A DNA stretch of 64,000 bases from Verrucomicrobiaceae bacterium (GTDB lineage: Bacteria; Verrucomicrobiota; Verrucomicrobiia; Verrucomicrobiales; Verrucomicrobiaceae). The position numbers and the translations under genes are program-made. The notes under the pieces are model-generated. The model did not search any database and was not told where the DNA came from. It saw only the letters and a program-made list of their open reading frames with translations. Positions 9,267 through 16,306 of the stretch are shown here, one piece after another (the first letter of the stretch is position 1; each line of letters begins with the position of its first letter). Location of the stretch: NCBI GenBank assembly GCA_015075365.1, contig JABTUN010000001.1:2418001-2482000 (forward strand), read 5' to 3'.

Positions 9267-10841
9267 ATGAAAACATGCCTCGCCGCTCTAACCACGTGCC
9301 TCTTCTTGTGCGCCCAGGCTTTTGCCGCCACAGCAGACAAACCTAACATTCTCATCATCTTCGCCGACGACCTCGGCTACGGCGATGTGCAGTGCAACAA
9401 CCCGGAGCGTAGCAAGATTCCCACGCCGAACATCGACAAACTCGCGTCGCAGGGAATGCGCTTCACGGACGGGCACTCATCGTCGGGCGTCTGCTCGCCT
9501 TCACGCTACACACTGCTCACGGGGCGCTATCACTGGCGCACGAGACTCCAGAGGGGCATCGTCGGCGTGTTGGGTCAGCCACTCATCGCGCCGGACCGCA
9601 TGACCCTCGGCACGCTGGCGAAACAGCAGGGCTACCGCACTGCATGCATTGGCAAATGGCACCTGGGCTGGGACTGGCCGGTGACGAAGGAGCAGCGCCC
9701 TATGCTTTTGCCGGACAAGAAAAACGCCGTGGCCGCCACCGAGCAGCAAGTCGCCCTGTGGCGTGACATTTTCTCCAAGCCCATCGCGGGTGGACCGACG
9801 ACGCGCGGCTTTGATCTCTACTTCGGCACCGATGTGCCAAATCATCCGCCCTTCTGTTTCATCGAGAACGATCAAACGATCGGCATTCCCAGCGAGTTCC
9901 TCTCCGCCGCCTTGTTGGATAACAATCAAGCGAGCATTCAGGGCCCGGCGTTGAAGGATTGGAAGCTCGAACCGATCCTTCCCGCGCTTGGGGAGCGCAG
10001 CGCACAGTTCATCAGCGAGTCTGCGAAGGAGCAGCAGCCGTTTCTCCTCTACCTGCCGCTGACCTCGCCGCACACGCCGATCTCGGTGAACGCTGAGTGG
10101 AAGGGCAAAAGCGGTCTCAATCCCTTCGCTGATTTTGTGATGGAGACCGATGCTGTCGTGGGCCGCGTGCTTGATGCGCTGGAGAAAAGCGGCACTGCGG
10201 AGAACACGATTGTCATCTTCACCGCCGACAACGGCTGTGCGCCTTACATTGGTGTGAAGGACCTCGAAGCGAAGGGCCACTACCCGAGCGGCCCATTGCG
10301 TGGCTACAAGTCGGACGCGTGGGAAGGCGGGCACCGTGTGCCCTTCATCGTGCGCTGGCCCGGCACGGTGAAGCAGGGCAGCGTGTGCCATCAGCTCGTG
10401 TATCAGGCCGACATCCTCCGCACACTCGCAGAGCTGTGGAGCGTGACACTGCCAGACTATGCGGGTGAGGATAGCTTCAGCCTGATGCCACTGCTGAAGG
10501 GCGAAGACAAACCCATCCGCAAGAACGCGGTGAGTGCCTCCAAAGATGGTGTGCCTGCCGTGCGCAGCGGCCCATGGAAATACATCCCGGCTCCAGGCTC
10601 AGGCGGCTGGGGCAGCGGTGGCGATCAATCCCAACCCGTGCAGCTTTACAACCTCGCTGATGACCTCGGTGAAACGAAGAACCTCGCCGGAACCATGCCG
10701 GAGAAAGTTGCCGAGATGAAAGCACTGCTGGAAAAACTCATCACCGACGGCCGTAGCACGCCCGGCGTAAGGCAGAAGAACGATGTCGAGGTAGTTCGCT
10801 ATCCACGCGAAAATTCACCCAAAAAAGCAAAAAAGGGCTGA
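9267..10841 (+). CDS. Secreted sulfatase (S1 family)
   Basis: This is a 524-residue protein starting at the ATG at 9267, which gives a clean signal peptide (MKTCLAALTTCLFLCAQAFA). An upstream in-frame ATG at 9237 would add ten residues without a hydrophobic start. Sulfatase features are the FADDLGYGD metal site, CSPSR formylglycine motif (Cys76), GKWHLGWDW and TADNGCAPY. The CSPSR variant is still within the C/S-x-P-x-R consensus. Two stretches (residues 140-165 and 195-235) are insertions relative to the neighbour at 7749, suggesting a different substrate. It lies 33 bp after the previous sulfatase and 16 bp before the next. The C-terminus is Lys-rich (NSPKKAKKG), a common ending of these secreted proteins. 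Confidence 0.95.
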   Translation: MKTCLAALTTCLFLCAQAFAATADKPNILIIFADDLGYGDVQCNNPERSKIPTPNIDKLASQGMRFTDGHSSSGVCSPSRYTLLTGRYHWRTRLQRGIVGVLGQPLIAPDRMTLGTLAKQQGYRTACIGKWHLGWDWPVTKEQRPMLLPDKKNAVAATEQQVALWRDIFSKPIAGGPTTRGFDLYFGTDVPNHPPFCFIENDQTIGIPSEFLSAALLDNNQASIQGPALKDWKLEPILPALGERSAQFISESAKEQQPFLLYLPLTSPHTPISVNAEWKGKSGLNPFADFVMETDAVVGRVLDALEKSGTAENTIVIFTADNGCAPYIGVKDLEAKGHYPSGPLRGYKSDAWEGGHRVPFIVRWPGTVKQGSVCHQLVYQADILRTLAELWSVTLPDYAGEDSFSLMPLLKGEDKPIRKNAVSASKDGVPAVRSGPWKYIPAPGSGGWGSGGDQSQPVQLYNLADDLGETKNLAGTMPEKVAEMKALLEKLITDGRSTPGVRQKNDVEVVRYPRENSPKKAKKG

Positions 10842-10857
10842 CGCCAGCACCCTCGCC

Positions 10858-12375
10858 ATGAAATCCTTCGTTCTCCTGTTTTCCTCATTCGTCTTTTGTC
10901 AGACGACATTTTCGGCGCTGCCGAACATTCTCCTCATCCTCGCTGATGACCTCGGCTATGGTGATGTACGCTGCTACAACGCCGACTCAAAGGTGCCCAC
11001 GCCAAATATCGACAAGCTTGCGGCTGAAGGCATGAGGTTCACCGATGCACACAGCCCCGCCACGGTCTGCACGCCATCGCGCTACAGCCTCATGACCGGA
11101 CAGACGGCCTTTCGCGTGCCCAATGGCGGCACCATCTTCACCGGCGCGGGTGGGCCGTCGTTGATCGCGAAAGGTCGCCTCACACTGCCCGTGATGCTAA
11201 AACAACAAGGCTACGCCACCGCTGCGGTCGGCAAATGGCATGTCGGGCTCACGTTTCGTGATGCGGAGGGCAAACCGATCCACGCAGGCGGCCTCGAAGC
11301 CATCCGGCGCATTGACTTTTCTCGTCGCATCGAGGGAGGACCGCTCGATCACGGCTTTGACCACTTCTTCGGCACCGCCTGCTGTCCGACGACGGACTGG
11401 CTCTACGCTTTCATCGACGGCGACCGCATCCCCACGCCACCCACGAGCCCGCTCGACCGTTCCACGTTGCCCAAGCATCCGTATGCGAACGATTGTCGCA
11501 GCGGACTCATCGCGCCGGATTTCGACATGCAGGAGGTGGACATGCAGTTCCTGAAAAAGAGCCGCGACTTCATCGCGCAGCACGCGCGCACCTCGCCCGA
11601 GCAGCCCTTTTTCCTCTACCACGCCACGCAGTCCGTGCATTTGCCTTCCTTCGCCGGAAAAGACTTCCGCGGCAAAACGCAGGCTGGCCCGCATGGCGAC
11701 TTCATTGCCGAGTTCGATCATATCGTCGGAGAGTTGATGCGAGAACTCAATCAACACGGCCTCGCCGACAACACCCTCGTCATCCTCAGCAGCGACAACG
11801 GCCCCGAAGTGGCGAGCATCGTCCACATGCGTGCCGATCATGCTCACGATGGTGCCAAACCCTGGCGCGGCATCAAACGCGATGCCTGGGAAGGCGGCCA
11901 TCGCGTGCCCTTCATCGTGCGCTGGCCCGGAAAGGTGAAAGCGGGCACCACCAGCGATCAAACCCTCTGCCTCACCGACATTCTCGCCACCGTCGCGGCC
12001 ATCATCGGCACCGAATTGCCGCACGATGCCGCCGAAGACAGCTTCAACCTGCTCCCCGCCCTCGAAGGCACCGCCACCGCTCCCATCCGGCCTTATCTTC
12101 TCACCCAAGCCTTCGGCGGCCAGCGCACCCTTTCGATTCGTCGCGGCCAGTGGAAATACATCGCCCACCGCGGCTCCGGCGGAAACAACTACGACAAAGG
12201 CGAACTCAAGCCCTTCTCCCTGCCCGAAACCGATCCCGAAGCCCCCGCCCAACTCTACGACCTCGCGAATGATCCCGGTGAGACGACGAATCTTTACTCC
12301 CAGAAACCGGAGATCGTGAAGGAGCTTCATGCCTTGCTCGAACAATCGAAAACCACCGGTCGCAGCCGGCCTTAG
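10858..12375 (+). CDS. Secreted sulfatase (S1 family)
   Basis: This is a 505-residue protein with a short signal peptide (MKSFVLLFSSFVFCQTTFSA), ILADDLGYGDVRCY metal site, CTPSR formylglycine motif (Cys71), GKWHVGL and SSDNGPEV. It is closer in layout to the 9267 and 24658 proteins (conserved GYGDVxC, WEGGHRVPFIVRWPG) than to the 17968 protein. Third sulfatase of the operon and the last gene before the defence-like island: after its stop at 12375 the strand stays plus but the gene type changes completely. No obvious terminator follows. Specificity unknown; sulfated algal or animal glycans are the usual targets of such clusters. Confidence 0.95.
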   Translation: MKSFVLLFSSFVFCQTTFSALPNILLILADDLGYGDVRCYNADSKVPTPNIDKLAAEGMRFTDAHSPATVCTPSRYSLMTGQTAFRVPNGGTIFTGAGGPSLIAKGRLTLPVMLKQQGYATAAVGKWHVGLTFRDAEGKPIHAGGLEAIRRIDFSRRIEGGPLDHGFDHFFGTACCPTTDWLYAFIDGDRIPTPPTSPLDRSTLPKHPYANDCRSGLIAPDFDMQEVDMQFLKKSRDFIAQHARTSPEQPFFLYHATQSVHLPSFAGKDFRGKTQAGPHGDFIAEFDHIVGELMRELNQHGLADNTLVILSSDNGPEVASIVHMRADHAHDGAKPWRGIKRDAWEGGHRVPFIVRWPGKVKAGTTSDQTLCLTDILATVAAIIGTELPHDAAEDSFNLLPALEGTATAPIRPYLLTQAFGGQRTLSIRRGQWKYIAHRGSGGNNYDKGELKPFSLPETDPEAPAQLYDLANDPGETTNLYSQKPEIVKELHALLEQSKTTGRSRP

Positions 12376-12419
12376 CCGCTGGTTGATCAATGTGGTGCAG
12401 CCGTCCCGGCTGCCTCCGC

Positions 12420-12500
12420 CCGCCCCGAATCGGCTCAAATCGGCCACAAATGGTCCGAATTGGACATAAATGGACTGAATTGGACTGGAAAATGGACTTT
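12420..12500. repeat. Degenerate short-period repeat in the spacer before fic
   Basis: The spacer consists of imperfect copies of an 8-10 bp unit (AAATGGTCC, AATTGGACAT, AAATGGACTG, AATTGGACTGG, AAATGGAC). GTCC-GAATT-GGAC at 12453-12465 is palindromic. No Shine-Dalgarno is apparent before the fic ATG. Confidence 0.55.
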
Positions 12501-12518
12501 TGAGGTCGAAACTCCACC

Positions 12519-13568
12519 ATGCTTTCGCCTCTGCCCGACTCCATCCCCATCTCCGCCGAGATGCTCCGCCTCGTCAGTGAGATCGACGAGTTTAAGGGCC
12601 ACTGGCGCACTTGGCAGTCGCTCACACCGGACCGGCTGCAAGGCCTGCGCCGGGTCGCCACCATCGAGAGCATCGGTTCCTCCACCCGCATTGAGGGCTC
12701 GCGTCTGAGCGACCGCGAGGTCGAGGCGCTGCTCGGTCGTTTGGAGACAAAGTCCTTCGTCACTCGCGATGAGCAGGAGGTCGCCGGCTACGCCTACGTC
12801 ATGGAGCAGGTCTTCGCGCACTTCAGCGAGATCCCGCTCACCGCGAACATGCTGCGGCAGCTTCATCGCGATCTCCTTCAATACAGCACCAAGGACGAGC
12901 GCCATCGTGGCGAATGGAAGTCGCTGCCGAACCACGTCGCCGCCTTCGATGCTGATGGCCGCGAGCTGGGCATCGTGTTCGAGACCTCCAGCCCCTTCGA
13001 CACACCCGCGCACATGGACGCGCTGCTCGACTGGCATCGCCGTGCCGAGGCTGACACTGGACTGCACCCGCTGCTGCGCATCGGCATCTTCGTCGTCGCC
13101 TTCCTCGCCATTCATCCCTTTCAGGATGGCAATGGCCGCCTCTCACGCATCCTCACCACCTTGCTGTTGCTCCGCGCCGGTTACGGCCATGTCCCTTACA
13201 GCTCGCTGGAGAGCATCATCGAGCAAAACAAAGAGGCCTACTACCTCGCCCTCCGCCGCACGCAGACGACCTGGCGCGAAAACACCGCCGACTGGCCTGC
13301 CTGGCTGCTGTTCTTCCTCCGCAGCATCCGTCAGCAAATCACCCGCCTTCAGCAGCGCCTCGATGTCGGCCGTCCGCAACTCTCCCCGCTCGCCCGGCAG
13401 CTTGCCGCGCTCTTCGAGACAAGAGAAACCCTCACCAACGCCGAAGCCGTCGCCCTCACCGGTGCCAACCGATCCACGCTCAAAGCCAAGTTCGCCGAAC
13501 TCATCGCGGCTGGGCTTGTGGAGACTCACGGGAAGGGACGCGGGGTGTTTTATGTGAGGAAGCGGTAG
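12519..13568 (+). CDS. Fic family protein with C-terminal winged helix
   Basis: This 349-residue protein has the Fic catalytic motif HPFQDGNGRLSR (His199 to Arg210), the active site of AMP transferases that modify target hydroxyl groups with ATP. Before the core is an inhibitory helix motif, S-x-x-x-E-G (Ser55 to Gly60, SSTRIEG), the class II arrangement in which Glu59 blocks the ATP site. The last 50 residues form a winged-helix-like module (NAEAVALTGANRSTLKAKFA, GLVETHGKGRGVFYVRKR) that probably binds DNA. Fic proteins of this type often travel with restriction or toxin-antitoxin genes, as here. Its last 141 bp are duplicated after the next gene (14777-14917). It may be a self-regulated toxin or a transcription-linked regulator. 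Confidence 0.93.
   Translation: MLSPLPDSIPISAEMLRLVSEIDEFKGHWRTWQSLTPDRLQGLRRVATIESIGSSTRIEGSRLSDREVEALLGRLETKSFVTRDEQEVAGYAYVMEQVFAHFSEIPLTANMLRQLHRDLLQYSTKDERHRGEWKSLPNHVAAFDADGRELGIVFETSSPFDTPAHMDALLDWHRRAEADTGLHPLLRIGIFVVAFLAIHPFQDGNGRLSRILTTLLLLRAGYGHVPYSSLESIIEQNKEAYYLALRRTQTTWRENTADWPAWLLFFLRSIRQQITRLQQRLDVGRPQLSPLARQLAALFETRETLTNAEAVALTGANRSTLKAKFAELIAAGLVETHGKGRGVFYVRKR
13428..13568 (+). repeat. Direct repeat copy A (fic 3' end)
   Basis: This 141-bp segment encodes the terminal winged helix of the Fic protein. It aligns without gaps to 14777-14917 with roughly nine in ten bases identical by eye. Both copies end at a TAG stop after RKR. Confidence 0.9.
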
Positions 13569-13598
13569 CGTTTCAAATCATCCGCCCATCTTGATCCC

Positions 13599-14771
13599 AT
13601 GAAAAAGTCTCGCGATACAACCCTCGCTCTGACCAGTGACTACAAGCAGTTCGTGACCGATCTGAAGTCACGCATCGCTTCGGCTCGCCTGTCCGCAGGT
13701 CGTCATGTGAACCGTGAGTTGGTCTTGCTCTACTGGGATATTGGACAGGGAATCGTCGAAAGACAGAAAACACTCGGGTGGGGCGAGTCAGTCGTGGAAT
13801 TGGTGGCTGCTGATCTCAAGCATGCGTTTCCTGACATGCAGGGATTCTCACCTCAAAATGTCTGGCGCATGAGGCAGCTTTTCCTCGATCATTCGTCGGA
13901 TGAATTTCTCTCACAAGCTGTGAGAGAGTTGCCAAAAACAAACAAGCATCAGTTTCTGCGACAGCCTGTCGCAGATTCTCCAAGTGATTCTGGCAATCGC
14001 AAAAGCGAAGTTCTCTCACAAGCTGTGAGAGAACTGGTGGCCGCAGTTCCATGGGGGCATCATGCCAATGTGCTGGCCAAGCTCACCGCACCCGCAGCCC
14101 GCCTTTGGTATCTGCGAGCCACCGCCAGCTTCGGGTGGTCGAGGAACGTGCTTTTGAACCAGATCAAGGCCGGTGCCTACGAGCGCGCCGTCACGGAGAA
14201 GAAGACGCACAACTTCGACCTCGCGCTGCCGGAGCACTTTGCCGAGCAGGCCGAGGAGATGCTCAAAAGCTCCTACAACCTCGAGTTCCTTGATTTGCGT
14301 CGTGCGGTGCGGGAGCGCGAACTCGAAGACCGCCTCATCAGTCGCTTGCAGGCCTTCCTTCTGGAACTCGGCTATGGATTTTGCTTCGTCGGACGACAGC
14401 ATCGGCTCGTGCTCGGAAAGAAGGAGTATTTCATCGACCTGCTCTTCTACCATCGCTTCCTGAAGGCTCTCGTGGCCTTCGAGTTGAAGCTCGGCCCCTT
14501 CGAGCCGGAGTTCGCGGGCAAGATGGACTTTTACCTCAACCTCCTCAACGACACCGAACGCGCCCCCGGCGACCAACCCTCGATCGGCATCATCCTCTGC
14601 GCGGAAAAAGACGACGTGGAGGTCGAGTATGCCCTCCGCACCAAATCCAACCCCATCGGCGTCGCTGCCTACACCTTGCAATCGAAGCTGCCCGGCGAGT
14701 TGAAGGGCAGACTGCCAACAGCGAAGCAACTGGCGGACATTGTTCGCTTGGAGATGGAGGGCGGGAAATGA
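13599..14771 (+). CDS. DUF1016 (YhcG-type) PD-(D/E)XK nuclease family protein
   Basis: This is a 390-residue protein of the YhcG/DUF1016 family. The N-terminal domain (YWDIGQGIVERQKTLGWGES, then GFSPQNVWRMRQLF) is the usual DUF1016 helical part. The C-terminal domain is a nuclease fold (GYGFCFVGRQHRLVLGKKEY, FIDLLFYHRFLKALVAFELK) with the D...ExK signature D/FELK. Family members occur in restriction and mobile-element contexts; the reaction is inferred. Oddly, the linker between domains is expanded: LSQAVREL occurs twice (residues 105 and 140), separated by about 30 residues including RQPVADSP. Each of these segments is encoded by a near-perfect DNA hairpin (13907, 13955, 14009), so the linker has grown by in-frame hairpin insertion. 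The stop overlaps the next start (ATGA). Confidence 0.88.
   Translation: MKKSRDTTLALTSDYKQFVTDLKSRIASARLSAGRHVNRELVLLYWDIGQGIVERQKTLGWGESVVELVAADLKHAFPDMQGFSPQNVWRMRQLFLDHSSDEFLSQAVRELPKTNKHQFLRQPVADSPSDSGNRKSEVLSQAVRELVAAVPWGHHANVLAKLTAPAARLWYLRATASFGWSRNVLLNQIKAGAYERAVTEKKTHNFDLALPEHFAEQAEEMLKSSYNLEFLDLRRAVRERELEDRLISRLQAFLLELGYGFCFVGRQHRLVLGKKEYFIDLLFYHRFLKALVAFELKLGPFEPEFAGKMDFYLNLLNDTERAPGDQPSIGIILCAEKDDVEVEYALRTKSNPIGVAAYTLQSKLPGELKGRLPTAKQLADIVRLEMEGGK
13907..13927. repeat. In-frame hairpin 1 in DUF1016 gene
   Basis: TCTCTCACA-AGC-TGTGAGAGA, nine-base arms and a three-base loop, inside the coding sequence (reads LSQAVRE). Confidence 0.85.
13955..13975. repeat. In-frame hairpin 2 in DUF1016 gene
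   Basis: TCTGCGACA-GCC-TGTCGCAGA, nine-base arms, different arm sequence but the same ACA-NNN-TGT centre. Reads RQPVAD. Confidence 0.85.
14009..14035. repeat. In-frame hairpin 3 in DUF1016 gene
   Basis: Twelve-base perfect arms (AGTTCTCTCACA / TGTGAGAGAACT) around AGC. It shares the core of hairpin 1 and again reads LSQAVREL. Confidence 0.88.
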
Positions 14772-14917
14772 GTGCAACCCTCACCAACGCCGAAGCCGTC
14801 ACCCTCACCAGTGCCAACCGCTCCACCCTCAAAGCCAAGTTCGCCGAACTCATCGCGGCTGGGCTGGTGGAAGCGCATGGAAAGGGACGCGGGGTGTTTT
14901 ATGCGAGGAAGCGTTAG
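14768..14917 (+). CDS. Small winged-helix protein, duplicate of the Fic C-terminus
   Basis: This 49-residue reading frame starts at an ATG that overlaps the stop of the DUF1016 gene (ATGA) and follows a GGAGATGGAGG ribosome-binding stretch, so it can be translated by coupling. The product (MSATLTNAEAVTLTSANRST..., ending GRGVFYARKR) is nearly the same as the last 47 residues of the Fic protein. It therefore contains just the winged-helix module without the catalytic domain. It could be a working small DNA-binding regulator or antitoxin-like piece, or the remnant of a second fic gene replaced by DUF1016. The frame is intact and most differences are conservative (VALTGAN to VTLTSAN), which favours recent duplication or constraint. 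It is shorter than typical annotated genes. Confidence 0.55.
   Translation: MSATLTNAEAVTLTSANRSTLKAKFAELIAAGLVEAHGKGRGVFYARKR
14777..14917 (+). repeat. Direct repeat copy B of fic 3' end
   Basis: Second copy of the 141-bp unit at 13428-13568, in the same orientation, about 1.35 kb apart. The pair brackets the DUF1016 gene. Confidence 0.9.
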
Positions 14918-14925
14918 CGACTCAA

Positions 14926-15062
14926 TTTGGCCACAGCTTGTGGCCAAAATCACGGTCTGCGAAAAGCCTCGGCAATTCCGCAACAAGCTGTCGCAGAATT
15001 TGGCGACAAGCTGCCGCCAAATTGACCTCGCTCGACTTTCTGCCACAACTTGTGGCAGAAAG
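14926..15062. repeat. Array of four packed hairpins
   Basis: Four stem-loops occur in 137 bp: 14926-14948 (TTTGGCCACA arms, GCT loop); 14974-15000 (AATTCCGCAACA against TGTCGCAGAATT, two mismatches, AGC loop); 14997-15023 (AATTTGGCGACA against TGCCGCCAAATT, one mismatch, AGC loop), sharing AATT with the one before; and 15036-15062 (CTTTCTGCCACA, perfect 12-base arms, ACT loop). All keep an ACA-NNN-TG centre like the three hairpins inside the DUF1016 gene. They fill most of the gap between the small winged-helix frame and the next gene. Confidence 0.85.
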
Positions 15063-15124
15063 CTTTCGGGCACAAACCATTGCCGCAAACCTCCAAAGGC
15101 ATCACTATCCGAAAATCAAATTCT

Positions 15125-16297
15125 ATGCCTCTCACCGAACTTTGGAACTCAGCTCAACAAGAACTGCAAGAAAAGCAGGTTCAGCAGATCATTGCGTTTG
15201 CAGGGGATGGAAAACTTCGTGACGGCAGCATAGCGTCATTCGAGTTCCGCTCTTTTCTGGCGTTGGTTCCGTCCAAACTGTTGGCTCGCTACGCTAACGA
15301 ATGCCTGACAGACAAATTCGATGGTGGCGGTTTGGCGCTGCAAGATGTGATCAACGAAGTAGGCAAACGACTGGGCTTCAAAGTCGAACAAGGACGCTAC
15401 CGAGGTGTTCAAGGCGAAATCGGTTTTGACGGGTTATGGGCTTCGCCTGACGGCTTTTCCATCGTTGTTGAGGTCAAGACCAGTGATGCATACCGCATCG
15501 ATCTGGAAACTGTGGCCGGATACCGAAGGAACCTGGTCAAAGATGACCGGGCCAAAGAAGAAAGCTGTTCGATTCTGCTGATTGTGGGAAGAACCGATAC
15601 TGGCGACTTGGAGGCGCAAGTCCGTGGCTCCAGACACGCCTGGGACATTCGGCTTATCAGCATCGACGGCCTCTTGCGACTCATGCATCTCAAGGAGGGG
15701 CTCGATGATCCGAGAATCATGGAAAAGATTCGCCGAGTTCTGACTCCCCAGGAGTTCACCAAAGTGGATGGCATCATCGACTTGGTTTTCTCAGCGGCAG
15801 AAGAGGCGAAAAAAGAAGACCCTTTGGTTGAGGAAGCCACAGATGATGAAGACGAGCCCAGGAAGCCCAAGTTCATTCCGAGCAATTTCCGCGAAGCTTG
15901 TGCCGCCAAGGTTCAAAAGCATCTCGGACAACCTCTCGTGAAGCGCTCATTCGCGAGCTACTCGTCCCCTGATGACAGCACCAAGGTCATTTGCATCAAC
16001 TCAAGGGAATACAAGAAGGCCAAGGCTTCAGGATACTGGTTTGCCTTTCACCCGCATCAGCGGGACCTTTTGAGTGAAAGCTCGAAATCCTATTTAGCGC
16101 TTGGCTGTGGTTCCCCAGATGCCGTTTTGCTCATTCCAGGAGAGCTGTTCGTGACGTGGCTAGAGCGTTTTCATATCACCGAGTTAGAAGACAGGTTCTA
16201 TTGGCACATTCGAGTCGATAAAGACAAAGAAGGCTTCATCCTTCGAGTCAGAAAAGGCGAGAAGGCAGTGAGGCTCGATGAATACCTGATCAAGTAA
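15125..16297 (+). CDS. Putative PD-(D/E)XK restriction endonuclease-like protein
   Basis: This 390-residue protein starts at the ATG at 15125; the frame is open upstream but that part runs through the hairpin array. A nuclease-like core is seen in the first 130 residues: GEIGFDGLWASPDG (Asp102) followed by FSIVVEVKTSD (Glu116, Lys118), i.e. D-x13-E-x-K with predicted strands, as in type II-like and Mrr-like endonucleases. The segment from about 255 to 275 is very acidic (EDPLVEEATDDEDEPRK) and looks like a flexible linker. The C-terminal 115 residues (SSKSYLALGCGSPDAVLLIP) form a second domain I cannot name. No methyltransferase is adjacent. It may be a modification-dependent or guarded nuclease; function inferred only from the motif and neighbours. 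Base composition is less GC-rich than flanking sulfatases. Confidence 0.7.
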   Translation: MPLTELWNSAQQELQEKQVQQIIAFAGDGKLRDGSIASFEFRSFLALVPSKLLARYANECLTDKFDGGGLALQDVINEVGKRLGFKVEQGRYRGVQGEIGFDGLWASPDGFSIVVEVKTSDAYRIDLETVAGYRRNLVKDDRAKEESCSILLIVGRTDTGDLEAQVRGSRHAWDIRLISIDGLLRLMHLKEGLDDPRIMEKIRRVLTPQEFTKVDGIIDLVFSAAEEAKKEDPLVEEATDDEDEPRKPKFIPSNFREACAAKVQKHLGQPLVKRSFASYSSPDDSTKVICINSREYKKAKASGYWFAFHPHQRDLLSESSKSYLALGCGSPDAVLLIPGELFVTWLERFHITELEDRFYWHIRVDKDKEGFILRVRKGEKAVRLDEYLIK

Positions 16298-16306
16298 GCG
16301 TCTGTC

